Of a DNA stretch of 64,000 nucleotides, positions 35,064-43,764 are shown piece after piece. Origin of the DNA: Parashewanella sp049608225 (GTDB taxonomy: Bacteria > Pseudomonadota > Gammaproteobacteria > Enterobacterales > Shewanellaceae); contig JBMYXI010000005.1 in the NCBI GenBank assembly GCA_049608225.1, positions 30,206 through 94,205 of the forward strand, in the 5' to 3' direction. The first letter of the stretch is position 1. Each line of letters begins with the position of its first letter. Made by a program: the position numbers and the translations under genes. Below the pieces are notes generated by a model that ran no database searches, was not told the origin of the DNA, and worked only from the letters and a program-made list of their open reading frames with translations.

Positions 35064-35098
35064 AGAATTCCATTCGAATCATATTCGAATGGAATTCT
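35064..35098. promoter_or_regulatory. TetR operator, perfect palindrome
   Basis: Two 16-base arms AGAATTCCATTCGAAT and ATTCGAATGGAATTCT separated by CAT, with no mismatch. It starts three bases upstream of the tetR ATG, so it covers the ribosome site and probably the start of transcription. Confidence 0.8.
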
Positions 35099-35289
35099 AG
35101 ATTAACAAATATTTATAATCAAGACCGTGTTACATTTGATTTGTGAGAAGTGGATAGCAAGCTAAATCTTTATCATCGTAATCAGATGTCTGAACAATAA
35201 CTTACGAAATAAAGATTTATTTTGAAAAATAAGCTTTATTGATTGTAAAACAAATGCATTGAACTCGTTGATAAGAGAACTATTTATAT

Positions 35290-35709
35290 ATGGCTGCATC
35301 TACTACTGTTCACAATTATTCTTGTATATGGGATACCTCAAGCTCAACGCTATCAAAAACTAATGTAGCGATGCATAGAGAAATTAATAGCTCTTTTGGA
35401 AAAAAAAATAATTCTTCAGTCGAATTCAGCTTTAAATGCCTAAAGCTAACCTCTAAAAGAACACAAACTGAACACTGCTACACACTAATATTAGTAAAAG
35501 ACTCTGTTGGTAATAAGTCTATTAAGTTAAAAAATAAGGAAGATGCACATTTAGCTAATGCGTCACATAACACCTTTAGGCAATGGGTGATGACATCAAC
35601 AATCCCTGATAAGGTAACATCAACGACAAAAAGTGAAAAAACGTTTACAGGCTCTGCTTCGAAATACACAAAACAACATAAAAGTTACAAAGGAGGAAGA
35701 AAAATCTAA
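35290..35709 (+). CDS. orphan basic protein
   Basis: 139 residues, rich in Ser, Thr and Lys (C-terminus SKYTKQHKSYKGGRKI), with no signal or membrane segment. The N-terminus MAASTTVHNYSCIWDTSSS resembles that of the orphan at 43765-44598 (MATPHIEFQSINWDSTHG) in spacing of a hydrophobic-Trp-Asp motif. The function is not recognised. The A+T content of its upstream region is high. It converges on the next small gene. Confidence 0.45.
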   Translation: MAASTTVHNYSCIWDTSSSTLSKTNVAMHREINSSFGKKNNSSVEFSFKCLKLTSKRTQTEHCYTLILVKDSVGNKSIKLKNKEDAHLANASHNTFRQWVMTSTIPDKVTSTTKSEKTFTGSASKYTKQHKSYKGGRKI

Positions 35710-35722
35710 TTAGGAACGCCCT

Positions 35723-36058
35723 CTAGCGATATTTTTGTAAGTGCTCACTATCATCTGTTTTGTCCGGCGCTTCAACCACAAATAAATGATCCATAAAATG
35801 AGATATCATTAACAAAATCGCAAACACGATACCGCAGACAATCCCGAGTGTTCGGTATTCAATTAAAAAGTAACTAATGGCAATAGCGATAACCAAAACA
35901 TAAAAACTCACCATTTTTACTTTGGCAATATTTGCGTTTTTTCCTAGCCAAGCCTCACAATGATAGCAGCGTATCTGTGCATTAAACCCTTGACCTCTTT
36001 GCTCAGACACTTTGGCCAATTTAAGGTTTTTATGACAATGGGAACAAACTAAGCTCAT
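35723..36058 (-). CDS. zinc-ribbon membrane protein
   Basis: 111 residues. The N-terminus has two CxxC pairs (VCSHCHKN and IRCYHCEAW), a likely zinc ribbon. Two hydrophobic spans follow (VSFYVLVIAIAISYFLI and GIVCGIVFAILLMISHF). Topology would leave both ends in the cytoplasm. Conserved-hypothetical type; no partner genes nearby. Confidence 0.65.
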   Translation of the reverse strand: MSLVCSHCHKNLKLAKVSEQRGQGFNAQIRCYHCEAWLGKNANIAKVKMVSFYVLVIAIAISYFLIEYRTLGIVCGIVFAILLMISHFMDHLFVVEAPDKTDDSEHLQKYR

Positions 36059-36273
36059 TTAACGAATCCTAGGTAAGCCAATATTAATACCCAAAACTAT
36101 CCAAAGTGATCTAGCGATAATAATATTGGGTTTATAGCTTACATATTGTAAATCGAACTATCTTAAAAAGCATGGAAATTAATTAATACACATTTAACTC
36201 ATCGTTAATCAGAGGGTAGATTGTTTACACTAAAATTAACGCAGTGAATGAAAAGTTAAATGAGAGAATTAAT

Positions 36274-36699
36274 ATGTCATTAGAATTTGCCGCTAACTAC
36301 GCAGCCAGCTCTATGCAAACTGGATGCGCCGATGCAACTGTCGTTTGGGATAAAAAAAATCATCAACTCGTTGAGTTTAATCCTAAGTCTATCACAACAC
36401 GTTTGAGAGGCAGTGTTGACGGTAAACTTACCTATCTAACCATAGACTCTCAAGACGTTGATACACATGAGTCAACAGTCAAAATTTATGCATTTAGCTT
36501 ATCGTTATTAAAGGGTCGACCTTTTGTTGAAGTAATTCGAGCTGACAGCAAGCTTTCTCTTAAATATCCAAAGCTTAATCGATTTGCAAATACTCTCGGT
36601 TTTTGCAAACTATCAAGTCAGCTTCAACAGAGCTTAAACAATTATTACGCTCAATCAAGCCACACACCTATATGGGAGCAAAACTATATGCAAGCCTAA
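36274..36699 (+). CDS. orphan protein
   Basis: 141 residues from ATG 36274; an upstream GTG at 36244 is open but GAGAG sits well before 36274. It reads MSLEFAANYAASSMQTGC, then VVWDKKNHQLVEFNPKSI and a mixed alpha/beta-looking middle. No family is recognised. It again has a hydrophobic-Trp-Asp near the N-terminus, as in the orphans at 35290 and 43765, but similarity beyond that is weak. It is flanked by spacer upstream and by mogA downstream in the opposite direction. Confidence 0.45.
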   Translation: MSLEFAANYAASSMQTGCADATVVWDKKNHQLVEFNPKSITTRLRGSVDGKLTYLTIDSQDVDTHESTVKIYAFSLSLLKGRPFVEVIRADSKLSLKYPKLNRFANTLGFCKLSSQLQQSLNNYYAQSSHTPIWEQNYMQA

Positions 36700-36735
36700 T
36701 GCTTAAAGAAGCAACAATATCGCTGTCAAGCAGAC

Positions 36736-37284
36736 TTATTTCTTCTTAGGCCTAAACGGTTTAATAACCGCTTCATCACATTCCAAAAATGGACCTTCCA
36801 TTAAGTCAATGCAATAAGGTATTGCAGGGAATACGGCATCCAGGCATTCGCGAATGGATTTGGGCTTTCCCGGTAAATTAACAATTAATGAACTGCCACG
36901 CAATCCTGCCGTTTGGCGAGATAAGATGGCTGTTGGCACAAATTTTAGTGATTCTGCGCGCATCAATTCACCAAAACCCGGCATCATTCTGTCACACACA
37001 GCTTCCGTAGCCTCTGGCGTGACATCACGTTTTGCAGGTCCTGTTCCACCAGTCGTCACAACCAAGCTGCACTTGTCTTCATCGACCATTTTTTTCAACA
37101 TGGCTTCAATTTGATCTTGTTCATCAGGAATAACCTGATAGACAGGCTGCCATTCTGACGTGAGGTAATCGTTCAGCGTATCGATAATCGCTTGACCAGA
37201 AAGATCTTCATACACACCCTGACTCGCACGATCACTGACTGTCACAATACCAATTTTTGCAACGGACACTTTTTCTGATGACAT
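36736..37284 (-). CDS. mogA: molybdopterin adenylyltransferase
   Basis: 182 residues. MoeA/MogA fold with IGIVTVSDRASQGVYEDLSG at the N-terminus, the nucleotide/pterin loop VVTTGGTGPAKRDVTPEAT near residues 76-94, and RGSSLIVNLPGKPKSIRECL near 128-147. It adenylates molybdopterin before molybdate insertion. mobA lies 12 kb away in the same window, so the cofactor genes are scattered here. The TTAAG just before the ATG region gives no strong ribosome site, but length and N-terminus fit the family. Confidence 0.93.
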   Translation of the reverse strand: MSSEKVSVAKIGIVTVSDRASQGVYEDLSGQAIIDTLNDYLTSEWQPVYQVIPDEQDQIEAMLKKMVDEDKCSLVVTTGGTGPAKRDVTPEATEAVCDRMMPGFGELMRAESLKFVPTAILSRQTAGLRGSSLIVNLPGKPKSIRECLDAVFPAIPYCIDLMEGPFLECDEAVIKPFRPKKK

Positions 37285-37414
37285 AAGTTAAATTCCAAAC
37301 TAAAAATTTTTCGCAGAATATCACATGTTTTCAATCAGGCTAATGAATTACATCAAAGTTTGCACTGCTGATAACTGTCACGTAATCTTGCAGTAAAGAA
37401 CAACAAGCAGTTCG

Positions 37415-37672
37415 ATGGTCGTCATATACTGGTATCTATTAATCAATGCTCTTGCAATCCTCATCTATGGCTACGACAAATACGCAGCGATAAAAAATAA
37501 ATGGCGGATCCCAGAGGCACGTTTATTGTTACTGAGCTTGTCTGGTGGTTGGTTGGGCGCATTAATTGCGCAAGTCATATTCCATCACAAAATAAGAAAA
37601 ACAAAATTTCAATTATTGTTTTGGTTAACGGCATGTCCACATTTTGGATTGTTGTTTTTAGCGCTGCATTAG
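37415..37672 (+). CDS. DUF1294 small membrane protein
   Basis: 85 residues, three hydrophobic segments and the DUF1294 landmarks YGYDKYAAIKNKWRIPEARLL, GGWLGALIAQ and HKIRKTKFQ (cited in part). Function unknown. It precedes the PhoD-like gene by 20 bases and may be co-transcribed with it. Confidence 0.8.
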   Translation: MVVIYWYLLINALAILIYGYDKYAAIKNKWRIPEARLLLLSLSGGWLGALIAQVIFHHKIRKTKFQLLFWLTACPHFGLLFLALH

Positions 37673-37692
37673 ATCATTAAGGAAAGGCATTC

Positions 37693-39603
37693 GTGGATAA
37701 AGCCATTGGTTTAAAAAATCTACCATTAGTTATTGCGGGACCAATACTTCGTCATTGTGATAAAGATAATTTCACTTTGTGGTTTGTTACCTCCAAACCT
37801 GTTTCAGATTTAACCGTGCTTTTTTCAGAAGATCTAAATGACGTTAAAATTAGCTTAAACAGCAATCAAATACATCATGTCCCCCTTGGTCAACGGGCGC
37901 ACCAATATTTGATCCAGCTAGCGCAAGATGATTTATTTCCAGTTGATCGCCAAATTAACTACCAAATCTTCGATGACCAAGGGCAAAATATCTTGTCTCA
38001 CATTGGTGATCTTACCTATGCAGATCACCAACAGCCGCATTTTATTATCAAGTCGAATATTGATAACTTATTGCATGGCTCATGTCGCAATCCACACCAT
38101 GAAAGTAATGATGCACTGGTTACCGCTGATGCACACATCAGCGAACATTTAAATGTTGCAGATAGACCAGCACTATTAATGATGAGTGGTGACCAAGTTT
38201 ATGTCGATGATATTGCAGCCCCTATGCTGCATGCCATAGGGCAAGTCATCGAGTTACTCGGCTTACCTCACGAGAAGTTACCCCAAGCCAATATCAATAA
38301 TACTTCAGCATTAACTTACGATCCTTCTGAGCTCTACCAAAGAGATCAAACTCTGTTGCCTCACAATGAATTCCCCATAGGTTTTCACTTTTTCCGTTGG
38401 TATCACAAACAACCGATCTTTACCTCACGTTTGTCTCATAACCACCTAGTGGGTTTAAGTGAAATGACAGCGCTGTATTTGCTGATCTGGTCGCCTGAAT
38501 TATGGAGTATGATCACATTACCTGAAACAGTGGCAGGGTTATCCAGCAAACATCAACAACAGTGGCAACGGGAAAGAAGCCATATCGTTAAATTCCACGA
38601 TGGATTATCGCAAGTTCGACGATTAATGGCGCACATTCCAACCTATATGATCTTTGACGATCACGACATCACCGACGATTGGAATTTAACTGCAAAGTGG
38701 GAGCAAGCCGCTTATGAACACCCATTTTCCAAACGGATTTTGGGTAATGCACTCATTGCTTACACCCTATTTCAAGGACTCGGTAATGCGCCGAAAAAAT
38801 TCGAGCACATTCAGCCACAATTAACAGCAATGTTTGCTAGCCCTGAACTTAAAAATCACGATCAACTGATCGACATCTTATTGCGTTTTGAAGATTGGCA
38901 CTATCATTTAAATACCAGCCCTAAGTTAGTGGTGCTTGATACCCGAACTCGCCGCTGGCGTAGCGAATCAAACCTTGCCAAGCCTTCGGGCTTATTAGAT
39001 TGGGAAGCATTAATGGAGTTCCAACATGAGCTCGTTGGCCAAGATAAAGTCATCATAGTGTCAGCAGCGCCCATGTTTGGTGTTAAATTAATTGAGACGA
39101 TTCAGCGGATCGCGACCTTTTTCGGTCAAGAATTAGCGGTAGATGCCGAAAACTGGATGGCACATCCCGGCGCAGCTGAGTGCCTACTCAATATTTTCCG
39201 TCATCGTAAAACACCACAAGAATTTGTGATCCTATCTGGCGATGTTCATTATTCTTTTGCTTATGATGTTCACTTACGATTCAACAGTAGCAGCCCTAAC
39301 ATTTACCAAATATGCTGCAGTGGTATTAAAAACCAGTTCCCTGAAAAATTATTACCTTGCTTTGATAAACTCAATGGTTGGCTTTACGGTTATTTTTCAC
39401 CGTTAAATTTATTCACCAAACGCAAACGCATGTTGATCCGCGGTCGTCGTCCTAATCAGCATCGTAGTAAACGCTTAGTCAATAACAGTGGTATTGGCTT
39501 GGTGCATTTTGCAGACAATGGCGCACCAACCAAGATAGCGGTGTTGCATGGTAATGGTGAAACGACTGAATTTGGCTCTCCAAGAGAGAGTTATTTTAAA
39601 TAA
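37693..39603 (+). CDS. PhoD-like metallophosphatase / hydrolase
   Basis: 636 residues with the PhoD-type binuclear metal site: LLHGSCRNP, LLMMSGDQVYVDD (Asp and Asp ligands, near residue 165), YMIFDDHDITDDW (near residue 317) and VILSGDVHYSFAYDVH (near residue 514). There is no signal peptide, so it is cytoplasmic, unlike secreted PhoD. The substrate is unknown (phosphodiester likely). It starts at GTG 37693 with AAGGAAAGG upstream. The structured repeat copy A begins 37 bases after its stop. Confidence 0.8.
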   Translation: MDKAIGLKNLPLVIAGPILRHCDKDNFTLWFVTSKPVSDLTVLFSEDLNDVKISLNSNQIHHVPLGQRAHQYLIQLAQDDLFPVDRQINYQIFDDQGQNILSHIGDLTYADHQQPHFIIKSNIDNLLHGSCRNPHHESNDALVTADAHISEHLNVADRPALLMMSGDQVYVDDIAAPMLHAIGQVIELLGLPHEKLPQANINNTSALTYDPSELYQRDQTLLPHNEFPIGFHFFRWYHKQPIFTSRLSHNHLVGLSEMTALYLLIWSPELWSMITLPETVAGLSSKHQQQWQRERSHIVKFHDGLSQVRRLMAHIPTYMIFDDHDITDDWNLTAKWEQAAYEHPFSKRILGNALIAYTLFQGLGNAPKKFEHIQPQLTAMFASPELKNHDQLIDILLRFEDWHYHLNTSPKLVVLDTRTRRWRSESNLAKPSGLLDWEALMEFQHELVGQDKVIIVSAAPMFGVKLIETIQRIATFFGQELAVDAENWMAHPGAAECLLNIFRHRKTPQEFVILSGDVHYSFAYDVHLRFNSSSPNIYQICCSGIKNQFPEKLLPCFDKLNGWLYGYFSPLNLFTKRKRMLIRGRRPNQHRSKRLVNNSGIGLVHFADNGAPTKIAVLHGNGETTEFGSPRESYFK

Positions 39604-39640
39604 TGGTTTCAATTGGTTATGATGGTTTGGCTTGATTGGT

Positions 39641-39905
39641 AAATTTCTGAGAAATTTTTACGATCGTGGACAGTCTGTCCACACCTGACCAAGAAAGGGT
39701 CCTTCAGCAAACCCTCTCTTGGATCTCTCCGTGCCGCCCAACGGGATTGAAAGCCCCCCAGCCTTTATGGATAAAAGTGACTAACACTTCCGAGTCGCTC
39801 CTGCTCCAACGGAAGCTAGTCCGACATCCATGTCGGTCTTACGTCATTTATTCCAACAGTCTTCGGCAATCCCGAAGGGGAATGGGTTAAGACTGCTAGT
39901 TTGGA
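39641..39905 (+). repeat. structured multi-hairpin element, copy A
   Basis: About 265 bases forming a chain of hairpins, homologous to copy B at 50761. Hairpin 0 AAATTTC/GAAATTT (39641-39657); hairpin 1 GTGGACA/TGTCCAC (39666-39682); hairpin 2 CCAAGAAAGGGT/ACCCTCTCTTGG (39689-39722); invariant TGCCGCCCAACG (39732-39743); invariant ACTAACACTTCCGA (39780-39793); hairpin 3 CCGACAT/ATGTCGG (39821-39836); inner block GGCAAT..CGAAGG. Block order and spacing equal those of copy B within a few bases. It borders the broken cyclase-like gene, with an inverted partial copy (C) on the other side. Confidence 0.8.
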
Positions 39906-39989
39906 GAACAACTGTTACGATGTTGGAGCCTCGTTTATGGACAAAATCTTGCTTGGGCACACAAAAAATAAAATGTTCAAACTTACAAA

Positions 39990-40779
39990 TTAACTATTGA
40001 CGTCAATCTCTTGTAAGTTAACTGTACAGGTGCACTCTGTGTTGCTTGAAAAGTGACTAACAGCTTCATTGTGGTACTTTGATAACCAAAGGTATTTAGC
40101 ATAAACTTTTTTTTCAGTTACATCTCTTGCAGCTTTCTCAATTATTCTGGCGTGTTCTTTTAACCAGTTCTCGATCATGCTTTGGTAGCCTGAATCTCTC
40201 ATCTTAGCTTTTTCTTCGGGTGATGCTTGTTGATAAGTAACACGCTCACTTGATGAAGGGCACCAGTCCAGACAATTTAAGCAAATGTGTATATAGTCTA
40301 AAAAGAAAAAATTTGTTTTATCATCTTCATAAAACTTGAACATCGAATGAACAGGATCTATAGCTTGATTATTAAACTTTCTATCAGGATGTTCGGCAAA
40401 ATATTTATATAGCCGCTCACACAGAGCTATAACAGGAACATTTGCCATTTTTTCTCTTTCGACTGAATTAACTAAACCACTACTGATTAAAGTATCGTCT
40501 TGGTTGTACCACCAACCAAGATCTAATCCACCACGAACAAATAGACCTTAGTGAACGCACATTCCCTGAGCAAGAGCTAAACTGTGCAGCTCGGATAATA
40601 TTCAAAGGAACCACTATACTCTGTTGACTCAGACTCTAGTGGTATATTTACGACAACGGCGTCAGAAAATGCTAATACTTTTTTCCATTCAACTTGTGAG
40701 CTGCATTTGTTAAATCATCATTGTTTGAAAAATCAGATAAATCCATTTCTACAACTCCAAAAATTGAATATGAGGTCAG
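39990..40779 (-). pseudogene. broken gene, possibly with a class III nucleotidyl-cyclase-like domain
   Basis: An intact 152-codon tail (ATG 40448 to 39990) is only the end of a longer protein. Reading on upstream on the same strand gives GLFVRGGLDLGWWYNQDDTL, then an in-frame TAA at 40548-40550 after SLALAQGMCVH. In another frame comes VEWKKVLAFSDAVVVNIPLE, and in a third MDLSDFSNNDDLTNAA. The pieces are collinear, so one gene has lost its frame twice (near 40700 and 40580) and gained a stop. FSDAVVV plus FVRGGLDLGWWY recalls the core strands of adenylate/guanylate-cyclase-like domains; this assignment is moderate at best. It is enclosed by structured repeats A and C. Confidence 0.65.
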
Positions 40780-40976
40780 TTATTTTAGCCAGATAACTGT
40801 TAGATAGTGAGCCTGTGTGTATATTTTTTAAATTATGTATGTCTCTTTGAAAACGAGCAATTGCTGGGTAAGTAGATTAATAAGCTTAGTTAAAGAGTTG
40901 GTCGTTTATTTGTACTAGTTAATTGCTGTAACTCACAATGCATCATTTCCGAGTTAGTACGTTTCATCCGATAATC

Positions 40977-41082
40977 GAAAAGAACACCATCCCCCTTCGA
41001 AGTTGCCAAAGTTTGTTGAGATAAATTGCGTTAGTAATTTACTCATAAGAACTTTGGAGCTTTCAACTTCGCAGGACAAGAT
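40977..41082 (-). repeat. structured element, truncated inverted copy C
   Basis: Read on the minus strand it matches copy B. The block TTAGTAATTTACTCATAAGA on the plus strand here is the reverse complement of 50880-50900 with no mismatch, followed by ACTTTGGAGCTTTCAACTTCG matching CGAAATTGAAAACTCCAAAA reversed. The inner block CTTCGAAGTTGCCAAAGTTT matches the reverse of B near 50985-51005. About 70 bases carrying hairpin 3 are deleted and the outer hairpins 0-2 are missing. Its orientation is opposite to copy A, with the broken gene in between. Confidence 0.75.
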
Positions 41083-41104
41083 GGACTGTAAACAACCCAT
41101 TATC

Positions 41105-42100
41105 TTAAACTCGGCCTTTCTTAATGATTCGCTTAGCCAATTTTTTAAGCTTACTGCTATCACTATTAGCACGTGCTTTCTTGGCTATTGTAATGGCTTG
41201 TTCCTTGTTACCCATCAATAATAAGATTTGTGCTTCACGTAATTGCAGCCACTCTTTATAACGTTGAGTTACCTCTGCGGGTGCTTGTTGAAGTTTTTTA
41301 ATAGAATCTAGCGCTTGGGATAACTCAGTCTTAACTTTTATGGCGTTTTTAGCAAAGGCGTAATGAAGGTGATAGTGAGTATTATCATCCTGTTTCGTAG
41401 ATTTAGGCCATTGAATAGCTTGCTTAAGCAAGGCATGATTATCAGAGTACAGTTCTTGATCGTAATAGAATTGACTGCCTTTAAAAGCAACCGCTGCATT
41501 ATTCGGGAACTGCTGCATTAAATCATTAAATTTCAGTTTGGCTTTGTTTGCCTCGTTTTGGCTCCAATAGCTTTGAAACACTAATAGGCCGCCTTCTAGT
41601 GGATCAAGCTTTTCATATTTCAATGCCAACTCTAATGCTTTATCAGTATCACCACCAACAATGCTTGGTGCGCCAACATAAAAGCCAATCAAACTTTGAT
41701 TCGATAGCTTTGTTGTAGGGTTTAATTCATAGGCTTTTTTATAAGCATCAAGAGAATCGCCTGCATAACTTGCCGCGGTAAATATGCTGGCATCCATCGC
41801 TTGCATGGCTTTGATATTACCCAGCATATTGTAATTTAAGGATTGCTGTGGCGGTGTTTTGGTAATGGCTATGCGTTGTTCAACAAACTCGGTTGCGCTA
41901 TCAAACTCTTTCAACTCTAATAATGACTGCACCTTGTATCGTGCCACTTTATAAGGACTCAAATGATCAACTTGGGCAATGATTTTTTGATGTTGTTGCT
42001 GTGCATCCCACTTTTTCACTTGTTCAAGAGTCGGCAGTGCAGCAAATGCTTGTACTCCACACAACAGCAATGAAATTGAAATTGCGATCCTTTTTTTCAT
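41105..42100 (-). CDS. periplasmic TPR-like protein
   Basis: 331 residues. A signal peptide (IAISISLLLCGVQAFA-A) is followed by helical repeats of the tetratricopeptide kind (SDSLDAYKKAYELNPTTKLSNQS-type units, DTDKALELALKYEKLDPLEGG, NKEQAITIAKKARAN). It probably mediates protein contacts in the periplasm. No partner gene is adjacent. Its stop lies about 20 bases from structured repeat C. Confidence 0.7.
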   Translation of the reverse strand: MKKRIAISISLLLCGVQAFAALPTLEQVKKWDAQQQHQKIIAQVDHLSPYKVARYKVQSLLELKEFDSATEFVEQRIAITKTPPQQSLNYNMLGNIKAMQAMDASIFTAASYAGDSLDAYKKAYELNPTTKLSNQSLIGFYVGAPSIVGGDTDKALELALKYEKLDPLEGGLLVFQSYWSQNEANKAKLKFNDLMQQFPNNAAVAFKGSQFYYDQELYSDNHALLKQAIQWPKSTKQDDNTHYHLHYAFAKNAIKVKTELSQALDSIKKLQQAPAEVTQRYKEWLQLREAQILLLMGNKEQAITIAKKARANSDSSKLKKLAKRIIKKGRV

Positions 42101-42226
42101 ATTAACGTCCTTTTAGCGCTTTGTTTATATTACTTATTCTATACAGACATCAGGTGTAGCTAAAAATTCCCTTCTATACTCAATGGAACTGGTATTTTCT
42201 TCAAACCTACCGTGAAGGAGTGTGTA

Positions 42227-43693
42227 ATGAAAAATAAAAAATTAACCACCGCATTTGGTTGTCCCGTTGCTCACAATCAAAACGTAGAAACCGCAGGGAA
42301 ACAAGGGCCTCAACTATTACAAGATGTGTGGTTTTTGGAAAAAATGGCGCACTTTGATCGCGAAGTGATCCCCGAAAGGCGCATGCATGCCAAGGGCTCA
42401 GCGGCCTATGGTAAATTCACCGTTACCCATGACATTACTCAATACACCAAAGCCAACATCTTTTCTGAGATAGGCAAAACAACTGACTTGTTCGCACGCT
42501 TCACTACTGTCGCAGGCGAGCGTGGTGCCGCCGATGCCGAGCGAGACATTCGTGGCTTTGCAGTTAAATTTTATACCGAGCAAGGTAACTGGGATTTAGT
42601 CGGCAATAATACTCCTGTGTTCTTTTTACGTGATCCGCTTAAGTTTCCCGATCTCAATCATGCAGTCAAACGCGATCCGAAAACCAATATGCGCAGCGCA
42701 AAAAATAATTGGGATTTTTGGACATCACTGCCAGAAGCATTACATCAAATCACCATTGTTATGAGTGATCGCGGCATTCCTGCTAGTTATCGAACCATGC
42801 ACGGCTTTGGTAGCCACACTTTTAGTTTAATAAACAGTAACAATGAGCGATTTTGGGTGAAGTTTCACTTTAAATCACAACAAGGCATTAAGAACTTAAC
42901 TGATGCAGAAGCTGAAGCGGTTATCGGTAAAGACAGAGAAAGCCATCAAAAAGACTTATTTGAAGCTATTGAAAATGGCAACAATCCAAAATGGAAATTA
43001 ATGATCCAAGTCATGCCCGAAGCAGACGCTAAAAAAGTGCCTTATGATCCCTTCGATTTAACCAAAATCTGGCCTCATAAAGATTATCCATTGATGGAAG
43101 TCGGTGTAATGGAGCTGAACCGTAATCCTGAGAATTACTTTGCTGAAGTAGAACAATCTGCCTTTAATCCTGCCAGTATTGTTCCCGGGATTGGTTTTTC
43201 GCCAGATAAAATGTTGCAAGGACGATTATTTTCGTATGGTGATGCCCAACGTTATCGTTTAGGCGTCAATCATCATTTGATCCCAGTTAATGCGCCCCGT
43301 TGTCCAGTTAATAGTTATCACCGTGATGGTGCTATGCGAACCGATGATAACCAAGGCAGCACATTAGGTTATGAGCCTAATGATCAAGGCCAATGGGCAG
43401 AGCAGCCTGAATTCGCCGAACCAACTTTAGCATTGGACGGTGACGCTGGTCATTGGCAGCATATTGATGATGATCACTTCACTCAACCCGGAAATTTATT
43501 TCGACTCATGTCAAAAGAGGAGCAACAACGCTTGTTTGATAACACAGCTCGATCTTTACAAGGCGTACCAGAAGCAATCCAATTAAAGCATATAGTTCAT
43601 TGTTTAAAAGCAGATAAAAGCTATGGATTAGGTGTAGCAAACGCGTTATCTATTTCGATGACTGTTACAGATGATTTAATTAAGAAACTCTAA
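42227..43693 (+). CDS. monofunctional haem catalase
   Basis: 488 residues from ATG 42227 with AAGGAG six bases upstream. Small-subunit, clade-3-type catalase: the catalytic His is in ERRMHAKGSAAYG (near residue 53), the Asn in GNNTPVFFLRDP, and the haem-ligand Tyr in RLFSYGDAQRYRLG (near 336). There is no signal peptide, so cytoplasmic. It breaks down hydrogen peroxide. The upstream 120 bases hold its promoter; I could not pick an OxyR site with confidence. Confidence 0.95.
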   Translation: MKNKKLTTAFGCPVAHNQNVETAGKQGPQLLQDVWFLEKMAHFDREVIPERRMHAKGSAAYGKFTVTHDITQYTKANIFSEIGKTTDLFARFTTVAGERGAADAERDIRGFAVKFYTEQGNWDLVGNNTPVFFLRDPLKFPDLNHAVKRDPKTNMRSAKNNWDFWTSLPEALHQITIVMSDRGIPASYRTMHGFGSHTFSLINSNNERFWVKFHFKSQQGIKNLTDAEAEAVIGKDRESHQKDLFEAIENGNNPKWKLMIQVMPEADAKKVPYDPFDLTKIWPHKDYPLMEVGVMELNRNPENYFAEVEQSAFNPASIVPGIGFSPDKMLQGRLFSYGDAQRYRLGVNHHLIPVNAPRCPVNSYHRDGAMRTDDNQGSTLGYEPNDQGQWAEQPEFAEPTLALDGDAGHWQHIDDDHFTQPGNLFRLMSKEEQQRLFDNTARSLQGVPEAIQLKHIVHCLKADKSYGLGVANALSISMTVTDDLIKKL

Positions 43694-43764
43694 TGTCGCA
43701 GAAGTGAAGGGCAAAAAACCCCTTTAAACTAAGTGAAAATGGAATTTGACTGTAAAGCTAACTT

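Noticed and set aside
39732..39743. GCCCAAC in the structured element as an integron attC site
   Set aside because: It fits RYYYAAC, but no GTTRRRY partner pairs with it at the far end in copies A or B, and the hairpin order does not match an attC fold. The flanking arrangement is inverted rather than head to tail.
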